64,000 nucleotides of DNA from Dromiciops gliroides (taxonomy: Eukaryota > Chordata > Mammalia > Microbiotheria > Microbiotheriidae), in the NCBI RefSeq assembly GCF_019393635.1, contig NC_057866.1:11418223-11482222 (forward strand), in the 5' to 3' direction. The notes under the pieces were generated by a model, which saw only the letters and a list, made by a program, of their open reading frames with translations, made no database searches and was not told the DNA's origin. The position numbers and the translations under genes were made by a program. Shown in pieces: positions 44,601 through 56,600 of the stretch (positions are counted from its first letter, which is position 1; each line of letters starts with the position of its first letter).

Positions 44601-47600
44601 TAACAGTGCTGCTAATTTTCTCTTTAACACTATCCTGAACCTACCTTTCCTTCCCTAAAAAGAACTTTGTTACCAAAACTAAGGAGGGGAGGGCAGGAAT
44701 AAAACTAATCTAAAATTCTAGTCAAGTTTTTGAAACTGAAATCTATAAATAAATTTTAGATTAGAAAAAACCCTTTTCTTTTTGCGTCTATTAGAATATA
44801 TTGTTGTTTTTCAAATGCAGAGTGTCTAGATTAAATTCTTTGCAATTTGTTTCTGGAAATATTCATTGAATATACGGTCAGTTTAAGACAAGTTATTCCT
44901 TTCCAGCATGAAAATAGCCATTAATAATGGAATTTTGAGTATCTGAAATAATATTTGCAATGATAAGAAATGCGCACGGAATACAGAAGGTTATTTCTCC
45001 CCCTACGCCCCCCCAATAAAATATTGATTTACTTGCATTGTTAAATTCACTAAAGGAAAGAACACAATTGGTGAAAATCTGGTCTAATACCAGAATCCAA
45101 ATATGGTATGGTCCTTTTACAATGTGTAGCATGTATGTAATCTAAGATATGCACAGCTGAGTTTCAGGAAACGTGAATGAACCCATGGTATACAAGAATT
45201 TGCCTATCATAGTTCTTGTAAAAAGTAAATAGGTCAGAAATTCTATGTTCATTCACTCATCTTAAATTCTATGTTCATTCAGTTTTGTCCCATTTAAGGC
45301 TAGACTCCCTAAAGAATTGGTATAACTTTCAACATATGTAATTCCAACTATGACCCACTAGCCACAAAGAAAATTCTAAGTTGTCTTAGGCTATTTAGAG
45401 CTCATTTAATTATACTCTTTTTTAAATGAGGGTTTCTCCCTGGCCTACATTTGGGGACCACAGCACCAGCACCAAGGAAGCAGCATTCATTTAGCAGCAC
45501 AAATGAGCTTCTGCCTCCACATTTCCCACAATGCTGTCCCATCCTTTACATCCCCAAACATGAAATGACCATACTGTCAATTCCCTTCCCCATGAGATGC
45601 CAGATTAAAAAAGGAAAGTCACAACAATCTCTAGGACAAGTATTGCTTGCCAGAAAGCCAAGTGACTTACTCCAAGGACAATCAGGAGAGAAACCCAAGC
45701 TAAGACACTTCACAGCAGGCTGACAGGTGCTTTCTGTATAGGCAGTGGAGATGAATTACCTACTTTTCTTTCAAACACCAAGTGTCCCAAAGAGTTATAT
45801 AGCTGCTAGTCAATATCCTAAGTTATGGAGTTATCACATTTTGGAGTTGTTTCCCCCCTCCCTGAAAGGCACTTCTAACTGCCCTAAATTTTAGTGGGCA
45901 ATGTCAATTTTGTTTCTTAGGGCTGATACTTAAAAGTAAACCTTACCTGCCTAGTGAATGAATGCTTCCAGAGAATCATGTGCTAACAGCTGCTGGATAT
46001 AAGCACAATGAACTGATTTGCTATTAATTTGGGTTTTAAGGGACTGGGGGGAGGGGGATGGACAATAAGAAACTTGTGCCTTATACCCCCAGTTACAGCC
46101 TCTTTCTGAACATTTTTCTTTCATTAACGCACAAGAAAATTACAGACTTGCCTTGTGAGGTCGAAAATAGAGATACAGGCTGAGAGGAAGAAACAAAGGA
46201 ATCTGAAAGAAAATATACAGGATGAGAATTCAACAACCTCACACAGGAATTTTAAAAACTTTTCTGCCAGTCAGATTTAGTAATGCCACTACCATTCTCT
46301 TTAGAAGAAAAATAAATCAGCTTTACTGTTAGATTTCCACTCACCCTGTAACAAAATTTTATTTTAACATTAAGGACCTCTGAAAATTGATCGAATCAAC
46401 TGTTTTGCTAACCACATTCTTACTACTAAAAAGGAATTGACAAGAAAAATAGCTTTTCTGTAAGAATAGTTTCAATCATAGTACTCATAGATTTAAGAGC
46501 TGGAAGGGACATTAGAAATCACCTATTCCAATTCCCCTGATGAGGAAAAGGAGGCTCAGGACTGAAAAGGGGACTATACAGCTAAGTAAGGAATGAAGCC
46601 AAGATTCAAACATCATTATGTCAAATCCAGTGCTCTTGGGGGGGGGGGGGGAGAAAAGATAATTAAATCTTTTCAAGTGCATAACAGAGAAGTAAGTAAC
46701 TATGGATGTAAAATGAAATAAAAAAATTTTGGACATGGCCAATTCGGAAATTTGTTTTGCTTGACTATGCTTATTGATTACAAATGTCTTCTTTTTCTTG
46801 GAGTTGGGAGAGGAAGAAAATATTTTTGTTAATTGAAGAAAAATTAAATTTAAAAACATTTATAAGTGCATCATGAGAGTAATTTACTAATGGGAGCAAT
46901 TTACAAGTTATCATATACTTTCTAGAATTACCAAGAATTATCAAGAAGGGACCAAATGGGGGGCAGCTAGGTGGTGCAGTGGATAAAACACTGGCCCTGG
47001 ATCCAGGAGGACCTGAGTTCAAATCCGGCCTCAGACACTTGACACTTACTAGCTGTATGACCCTGGTCAAGTCACTTAACCCTCATTGCCCCACCCCCAA
47101 AAAAACAAACAAAAGAAGGGTTCTTTTCAGGGGCAGCTAGGTGGCGCAGTGGATAGAGCACCGGCCCTGGAATCAGGAGTACCTGAGTTCAAATCCGTCC
47201 TCAGACACTTAACACTTACTACCCTGGGCAAATCACGTAACCCCAATTGCCTCACTTAAAAAAAAAAAAAGAAGGGACCAAATGCAATCTTCAACTTTTA
47301 AAATTATAGCTCTCCAAACTTACTAATCTCTACAGTTACAGCATTTTTTTTGGAATGTTTTACACATTGATCTTAACCATACAGAATAAAAATACTTAAA
47401 ATTTAAGAAAGTTTTTTTCCTTTCTTCTTTTTTTTGGGGGGTTTACCAAGCAATGAAGGTTAAGTGACTTGCCCAGGGTCACACAGCTAGTAAGTGTCAA
47501 GTGTCTGAGGCTGTGTTTGAACTCAGGTCCTCCTGAATCCAGGGCTGGTGCTTTACCTACTGTGCCACCTAGCTGCCCCAAGAAAGATTTTTCTAAGAGA

Positions 47601-50600
47601 TGTGTGTATAGGCACTAATTATAAAATGCCCAGGAACAAATATACATTGATCTGTTAAAACCCAGACAGAATTCAGTTAATCAACTTTATATTACATACA
47701 AGTAAAACCGATCAAAAATAGGCATAAAGATAAAATAATATCTTTTTCCCCTTTTACATGAAGTGGTGCCACAACTTTGGAAAAACATGTATTTTAAGAA
47801 CAGTAGTTAGGGGCAGCTAGGTGGCGCAGTGGATAGAGGACCAGCCCTGGAGTCAGGAGGACCTGAATTCAAATCTGACCTCAGACACTTAACACTTACT
47901 AGCTGTGTGACCCTGGGCAAGTCACTTAACCCCAATTGCCTCACCAAAAAAAAAAAAAAAGAACAGTAGTTAGCATTTTATAACCTTTAGTCTTTTACAT
48001 GTTATCTCATTTAGTTCTCACAACAACACTAGTATAGATGTTATAAGTATCCTTATTTTAGAGGTTACTAACTTGCCCAGGGCCACACAGTTAGTGTCTG
48101 CCGAAGCTTATGAACTCATGTCAAGCCCAGGACTCTCTACTGTGTCACCAACATGACTTCTTTTCTGCAAGTAAGAGCACAGCTCTTCCAAGTCTAAAGA
48201 GAAAGCCAACACTCCATTTATTACCACAAAGTAATATCCCTATTCCTTTTTTCCCTAGTAAGCTTATTTACCTATTTCTTTAATGTTTCCAAATGATCTC
48301 ACTCATATATGCATTTACCTTCAACTTGAAATCTGAACAAACCAGAAAAACCAAACTGCAAATTCAATGCCAAAAATTAAAATAGGCTGGCATAAGGGAA
48401 TGAGATCCTACCAATTCACCAGCTTCTATTCCTTCTTTTTTTTTTAATTTTTTTTTTTAGTGGGGCAATGAGGGTTAAGTGACTTGCCCAGGGTCACACA
48501 GCTAGCAAGTGTCAACTGTCTGAGGCCAGATTTGAACTCAGGTTCTCCTGAATCCAGGGCCGGTGCTTTATCCACTGCACCACCTAGCTGCCCCCAGCTT
48601 CTATTCCTTCTTTCGCTCACATAACACCTCATTTTGGTATAACATTTTAAACATGAGACCATTAATGATGTATAGCATGTCTACTGATAGAGAGCACAGA
48701 TAATCAGTCATAATTTGCATCTATTCTATAAACATCTTATTAACAGATGCACAGTGTAAGAGATTTCCTGTAATCTTCAAACATCACTCCAAAAGGACAA
48801 TTAGTTTATGGAGATGGACTCAAGAATGGTGGTTTTGAGACTCAAACTGTTGTCTAAATGCAGCATAAATCTCAAACCCAAGCTGTAGTGTCTTGTCATA
48901 AAAGCAATATTCAAGTGAATCAGTTAGACTTTTGGCATCTGTGAAATAATAGAACAGTATGATGCAATAAATAACCAAAATCTAAAGGATCCTCTAAAAT
49001 TTCAGGCAGGCCAGCGGTCACTTTAGCACTTATCTGAAAGATGTATTTCATGTAAAAAGCAGGTGGCTGTCTTATTCATCCTTATCAAATACCTAGTCCA
49101 GTGTCTTAAATGTAGTGAATCCCCAAAGGATTTAAGTGAATTGCCCAATTTAGATTATTCATTCCCCATTTAAAGGATTAGTTTAAATGAAAGGCTTAAA
49201 AGTAGAAACCCTGCTCTTCAACTTCAGTGGAATTAAAAAAGCTTGTAACCAAACATAAGGATTCATGTTCCATTTCAATTACTACAGGGGGGTAGATTAC
49301 TCTGATCAACTCCTAATTGCCTCCATCTCAACATTTTTCCTTAATCTTTGGCTTTCTTTAAAAAGAGTTCCTCTACATAAAGCTTTACACTCTGACACTA
49401 CCAAGGGTCTAACTAATTACTAATGAATACAGAAATGAAAAGTGACTGGCTCTCTATATTATCTGCCCTTTCTAATATTAAACTGCAAAACTGGTCACGT
49501 GTAAATTCAAAACTGAATTATGCACTTAATCAAATTGACACAAATTTGTTCTATTGTATGGGCAAAAGCTTTGCTAATCCGCTTCATAACCACATTAATG
49601 TTCAATTATTTTCATTTTTTAAAATTCTCAACTTAAGACACACAAAAAAGCATTTTCACATACAAAATTCAATGCAATGAATACTATAAATGAGTGCACA
49701 AATTTCCATCTCATATCACTTGTTAAGGGCTAAAATTCTAGCTAGTCTGTCTAAAATATTTAATGAGTGGTCGCCAATAAATTATAAGCTTTAGCAAGAG
49801 TTAGACTTTTAAGCATTTATTAAGGAGAATAAGAATTTGGTAAAGAGAGAGAGAAAGGTCTAGATTCCTATCTATTAAAGGGAGAGCGCATTTCTAGCTC
49901 CCTTCTCCGCCAGAGTCCAGAGGAAAGAGAGCCAGACCGAGCGCCAGTCTCTTCCTTCCTCCTCCCACTAGTCTGCGTCACTTCCTCCCCGCCAAAGAAA
50001 AGACTCCTGGTCTTGCCCTCAAAGACCTTCGCTTCATGGGCAGAACTCTTCTACAGTAAGTATCCAGCAGGTGGCGTCATTCCAATCGTTACACACTTGT
50101 TTTTTTAAAAGCTTAATTCATTACTTTCAAAACTGTCCTGCTTTTCTGAGCTCCCTTCTGTACTCTTCTGCACTTTTTAAAAGGTTCCAATGGTCCTCCT
50201 TTCTTCTTCTTTTTTTTTTTTGCACCATCATTACTATTCCTAATACTCCTAATTCCTTTAAAAATAGAAGGGGGAAAAAACAGTCAAGCAAAACAGATCC
50301 ACAGTAGCAAAGTCCAAAAATGTTTGTTTTGTTCAATTCTTTTGAAAAATAATTGTATTTTTCAGTTTCCAGGATAGTTTTATTCTTTTATTTGTATTCT
50401 TTCAAGCCCATACATAATACTCATCCACAACTTCAAAACCCAATTACCTTGAATTCCCACCTGGGACAACTTGCTTCATTACAAAATCAGTAAACAACAA
50501 TTAAGCTGCAGGCTACAGTCTAGTAGAAACATCAACACCAAAAGATTCCAATTCCAAAAATAGTTTGGGGATTTCAGTAAAATACTTATCAAAAAGCATC

Positions 50601-53600
50601 TTCCTTGTCCCTTCAGCCTTCAGTCCTAATTCTGTTGTGGCAGCGAATAGGTTTGTTTGAGCTAGTGCAATGGCTCTAAAACTTATTGGTCTCAGGACAC
50701 TTCTTTACAATCTTAAAAACCGAGGACCGGGGGCGGCTAGGTGGCGCAGTGGATAAAGCACTGGCCCTGGATTCAGGAGTACATGAGTTCAAATCCAGCC
50801 TCAGACACTTGACACTTACTAGCTGTGTGACCACCCTGGGCAAGTCACTTAACCCCCATTGCCCCACAAAAAAACCCACAAAAAAAACCGAGGACCCCAG
50901 AGATCTTTTTGTGTCGTGGATTATATGTATTGATATTTACTGTATTGGAAATCAAAACATCTTAAATTGTTATGACCCTAAGGACCTCCTGAAAGGGTCT
51001 CAGGGACCTCCCAACTACACTTTGATAACCTCTGAGTTAGTGTGACTGACCAGTACTTCAATTCTTTGAAACCAGTAATAAGGTAACATCACTTTAGAGG
51101 CATACAGGACGACTTTGAGAAGCCCTATTATCAGTTACAAAGAATGAAGCACGACAGGTGGCTCCATAGGGAAGAAGAGGAAAACCAGTGCTGAACCCCT
51201 CACTCCCTTCAGCACCTGTTCTCATGGCCACTTTTGGTCAGTGGCCTCCTCTGCTCAGTCCTCCTCATGGCTACACTACCAGGAGTTAGGAAGTATTTCA
51301 CATTTCTCTGGTGCCGATCACAACATAAAGCAAATCTAAGAGGGAGAACAAGGCAAACCCTCCGTGCCAAAGAATTAACATCAGAAAGTGTAATGAAGAA
51401 AAAAAAGAAAAGAAAAAAAGTATAATGAAGCAAATGGGCTTCTGCATAAGAAACTAGCTAGCCTGCAAGAATTTGGGCTTCTAAAGTTTAAACAAGACAA
51501 TATTTATTTATATCCTTGTATCCTCCCCAGCAATGGAAAGCAAGTTAAATACATCTTGGCTTTTTGTCTGTAGTAGTAACTTTGCCCACAGGAGAAGATC
51601 AATTTATCATTATATTCACGGAAATTTTCTGGGCCTCAGTTTCTTCCTTTGTAAAATGAGGTTGGCCTAGAACTTTTAGGCTCTCTCCAGCTTGGATCAT
51701 ATGAATGAAATCAAGTAACTAATTTTTAAACTGTGTCAGAATCTTTAATTAATGTGAATATTGATAATAAAATATAGTAATATGCTCAGAGGAAAAAATG
51801 GGGTGGGGAGGAATCCAAACTTACCTATAAATAAAACTATATGGGAAGTCAGGGTCATTTTATCTAGAATCATACTATTTTGATCTGGAAAGGACCTTAG
51901 TGGACAACTGGTGCAATTTCTCATCTTACAGATTAAATAAGGTCATCATCAGTGGAAAATAACCTCTCAACTCTGAAGTAATATGATTAAAATAATGCAA
52001 CATTTTTTTTGGGGGGGGGAGGGCAATGAGGGTTAAGTGACTTGCCCAGAGTCACACAGCTAGTATGGGTCAAGTGTCTGAGGCCACATTTGAACTCAGG
52101 TCCTCCTGACTCCAGGGCAGGTGCTTTATCCACTGCACCACCTAGCTGTCCCCATAATGTAGCATTTTAAAAGACAAATACTGTTATCTTGAACTTATTC
52201 TCTTCTCTCCCCCCCCCCCAAAAAACATTAAATTATCCTTGCAAGATTCCAAATTATTGTCTGATAAAAAAAGCATTCAAACAGCAAACCTACCTAGTTA
52301 ACTTTCCTGGTTTCCATTTGCTTGAATACTTCAATCCCACCTTTGTCAATAACTGATATTCTAAGCTTTTAGGTATCAATTTCTCCAGGGCACTGAATAT
52401 ACTAAATCATGAAGCATCAAGTCAGGACTTTGTAGTTCTACTGACCACTGAATTCACTCAGCTGACCTTGAACTATTTTCATCCTCCTTCTGCTTCATAC
52501 TCTTCCATCTAATCAATAAAATAATAATATTCCTCAATGTTAAGAAATTTCATGTTGATAATTAAATTACGACATGTACTTTTATCAATCTTTCCTAAGC
52601 AGCGTCCTCCTCAAGGCAATCTTCCAGTGTTTCCCTCCCAAACTCTAATCTGCACACAACAGGATTGGTTTTAGGCATTAGCCAGCCAGAATACCTAAGG
52701 GTAATGCTTTTTATACTAAGTGGAGATTTAAAAATCAAAGACCAGAACCAAAGCCATAAAAATAGTACTATAAACCTAAGGATAGCACATGCCACCCTGG
52801 GACTTTCTGTAGCTGCTTTGCCATGACGACAAAATACCTTGAAAGAATTCAATGATGTAATTACAAGCAATGACCAATCTTATTTTATGTTTCTTTAAAA
52901 AATACATATCAAAGCAATGTCATAGAATGGTCCACCTACAACTTAGAGCTGTTTTTACCCCTAAATACGGCAGCTTTCCTGCAATTGTTATGCCAATATG
53001 CACCAACTGAACTGAACTGAACCAATAAACAAGATGCCCAGTTGAATAATTTGTAATTTGCTTTGCTTAAGTACCAAAGTACTCTGCTAGAGTACTAAAT
53101 TATTTTGATGCCGAAGTGTGTATCCTAGTATAGGTCATTAACAGCAACAAGTTGAACAAATATGACATACGTATAGTTGAAAATTTCTTCACAAAATCTT
53201 TTAAGTCTCTGCCCTTCTGCATTGGTCAGAATATAGGACATCCTAGAATTAAGGTTATTTCATAGCAAAGTCCCTTTCTTCAAAGGAATTTCTTAATTTA
53301 AAAATGAATTCTAGTCCCTTAACTTCCCCTCTATCAATTCCTTGTTAATAATAAGTGACATTTACATTAACATTTGCAAAAAGCTTTATATGCTACTCTG
53401 TGAGGCAGCTAGGTGGTTCAGCAAATAGGGAATTAGACTTAACCAGGAAGCTCAGAGTTCAAATCCAGCCTCAGACACTGTGTGAACCTGGGCAAATCAC
53501 TTAACCTGTCTGCCTCAGTTTGCTCATCTCTAAAATAGAAATAATAATGGCACTTACTGCCCGGGATAGTTGTGAGAATCAAATGAGAAAATGTTTGCAA

Positions 53601-56600
53601 AGCATTCTGCAAACTTTAAAGTGCTACATACATACTAGCTATTAGTTTAATTATTCCCATCTGACAGGAGTAAAGAAGTTCAGAGAGGTTACAACTTGCC
53701 TAGTCATAGAGCTACTTAAGTGTTGGGGACAAAATTTAAACCCTGGTTTTCCTTACTTGAATCATTAGGTTATGCTCCTATATATGTTTGAAATACACAC
53801 ATACACACATACATGATTATTTTTAATAAGTTCTATTTTCAAAATTGGCAAAATACACCCAATAAAACAAATGCTAATCACAATTCTGTTTTCCAAACTC
53901 CCATTAAAAATTTAAAGACAACGGACAGTACTTACCAACAATTTTTGTTTGTTTGTTTTGGTTTGGTTTGGTTTTGCGGGGCAATGAGGGTTAAATGACT
54001 TGCCCAGGATCACACAGCTAGTAAATGTCAAGTGTCTGAAGCTGGATTTGAACTCAGGTCCTCCTGCCTCCAAGGCCGGTGCTTTATCCACTATGCCACC
54101 TAGTTGCCCTTTACCAACAATTTTTTAAAGCTCTTGGTAGATAGGAATATAAAACACTTTTGGAAGGGGAAAAATTAAGAATCTTTAAAGAATATAACTT
54201 GGAACAAGCTGGTTGCAATTAATTTCAAATATACTAGGCTGCTTTTCAAATTGGCTGTTATTTGTAAATTATACCTACAAATGAAAATTATATTGAAATT
54301 AACTTGGGGAAGGGGAGATGGATAGAAGAAGAATGATTATACCGGCAGAACCTACTAAAAGATTACATTGTATTTACTCTGAATATGTCAGACTGGGGAC
54401 TGTGATTTCATTAGCATAGGCAACTCCAGGGTGAAGAAAATCCCTGTACCAATGCAGTTTAGCACCTTCTTTGCAATTTAGTTACCTAGAGAGCACAAAG
54501 AAGTTAGGAGACCTGTCGAAGGTCACACAGCAAGTGTCTGAGGTGGTTCGGATCTTCCAAGCTCCACAAGGCCAGTTCTCCATCTGTAGTCTGCTACATT
54601 CACTTTGTTTTCCGCCAATAAAACATAAGCTATTTGAGGGCAGGAATTTTCTTTTTTGTCTTTGTAGGCTCAGTACCTGGCAAACAGGCTCTCCAATTCT
54701 TGTTGATTGGATTGTCCAACATCTATAACTTCCTTACCTGCTATTTTCTTTACTCCTGTCTCTATTGATGGGAGTTTCCACATTCAAGAACAATCTCTGT
54801 GTATCATGGCAACATGTATGCTGAAAATGCTGCAGGGAATAAATGAGCATCAATAAAGCCATGCCAACTCTACGAGAACACAACTTTGGTCCTCCTTCCT
54901 TCCTTTAACAGATCAGCTGAAAGGGCAACAGAGCTAAGATGTGGACATAAAGGTCACCTGTTAGAATAATGGACTCATTTGGCTTATTGGCAGAAGGAAA
55001 AGACCCCGCCCTATACTTCAAGTAGCAAGTCTGTGATCACCCACTTCTGTTCCTATCCAACACAGGATCAAGGTTTAAGGGCACAAAGTCATCAGGCCTG
55101 CACTGGTGACCTTCATCCTTGTGCCATAATAAACTTTCACTTACTGTTTCAGGGCTGGAATTCTTCATGCGTCACATAGTGAAAAAACAACCATTCCAAG
55201 TGTTCAAGTCCTTGTTAAAGGCTGAAGCAATTCTACTAGTTAGATATTTAGGATGCAAATTTAAATAGATCTGATTGGTCTGATGGATGTGTGAACATGC
55301 TGTTTTCATAAAGTCTACTCAAGGGGTTACCAGTGGGAGTAACTGCCAGAGAGAATTTAACCCAAACTGGAGAGCTTCCTATTTAGGTACTACTGGTCAG
55401 TCAAGAAGCATTTGTTAATAAGCACTTACTATGTGCTGGGTGCTCTCCCAAACCCTGATAATACAAAAAAGGTTCCTGTCCTCAAGCAGCTCACATTCCA
55501 GTGGAGGAAACAACATGCAAACAATTCTGTAGATATACAGTGTACATACAGTGTAAATGTAAGCTACTGGGGACCTGGAGGGGAGAAAGGGAGAAGAAAG
55601 GTCGGGAAGAGCTTTTAGCATAAGGTGGGCTTTCAGCCAAGTCTTAAAGAAGGCCTGAAGGCTGAGGTAGAAGAGACATATTCAAGTACCAGGGACAACC
55701 AATGAAAAGACATGGGGTCAGGAGATGGAGAAGCAACAAGGCCAGTCTGGCTGGATCACTGAGTAGACAGAAGGGAAGAAAGTATAAGACTGGAAAGGTA
55801 GGAAGAGGCCAGGTTATAAAACCTGCAAGTCAGATAGGCTCTGAGGCCCCTTCTAACACTAGAATTCTATTACTCCAGCTTTTCGTTTTTAAACTATTCA
55901 AGATATTTTTGAAAGGAAGACGCCATAGTTTATTCTGGTGCTTCATTTATGAGAACATAAACTCTAGGCTGTGGCAAGTTAGAGAATTTCACAAGAAAAT
56001 TTCACAAGAAATTTCATATGATAGCAAAAAATTACAGGAATGTATTTCAGTTTATTCTAAACAGATCCTGAACTACATTTGGACTAACAGTAGCAACCAC
56101 TATATGCTATCCCTGGATTTACTATTAATTTTAAAAAGATGAGTCCCTTTCACTTCAATTCCAACATTAACGCTTATTTCTCCCTTGAAAGGCAGAAATC
56201 TGGAAAGTCACCATTAAAGCTGACCTCTGGGGCAGCTAGGTGGCACAGTGGATAAAGCACCGGCCCTGGAGTCAGGAGGACCTGAGTTCAAATACGGCCT
56301 CAGACACTTGACACTTACTAGCTGTGTGGCCCTGGGCAAGTCACTTAACCCCCATTGCCCCCCCCCCCAAACATTACTAGTCTTAAAACATGTCTACTGC
56401 CTCATGCTACTTAGGTTACATTAGTATTTGGTCATATAAAAATGCCAGAAAGGAATCCAAGAAAAATTCCCAGCTCTCCATCACGGGATTCCTGGTCATA
56501 TTCAAACTTTTAAAAATTCACAGAATCTCAAGGCTGGAAGGCAATCTCGCTCTCACATTTTACAAAGCTGTCAATGGTGCCTTAAGGGTCTACTTGCCTA

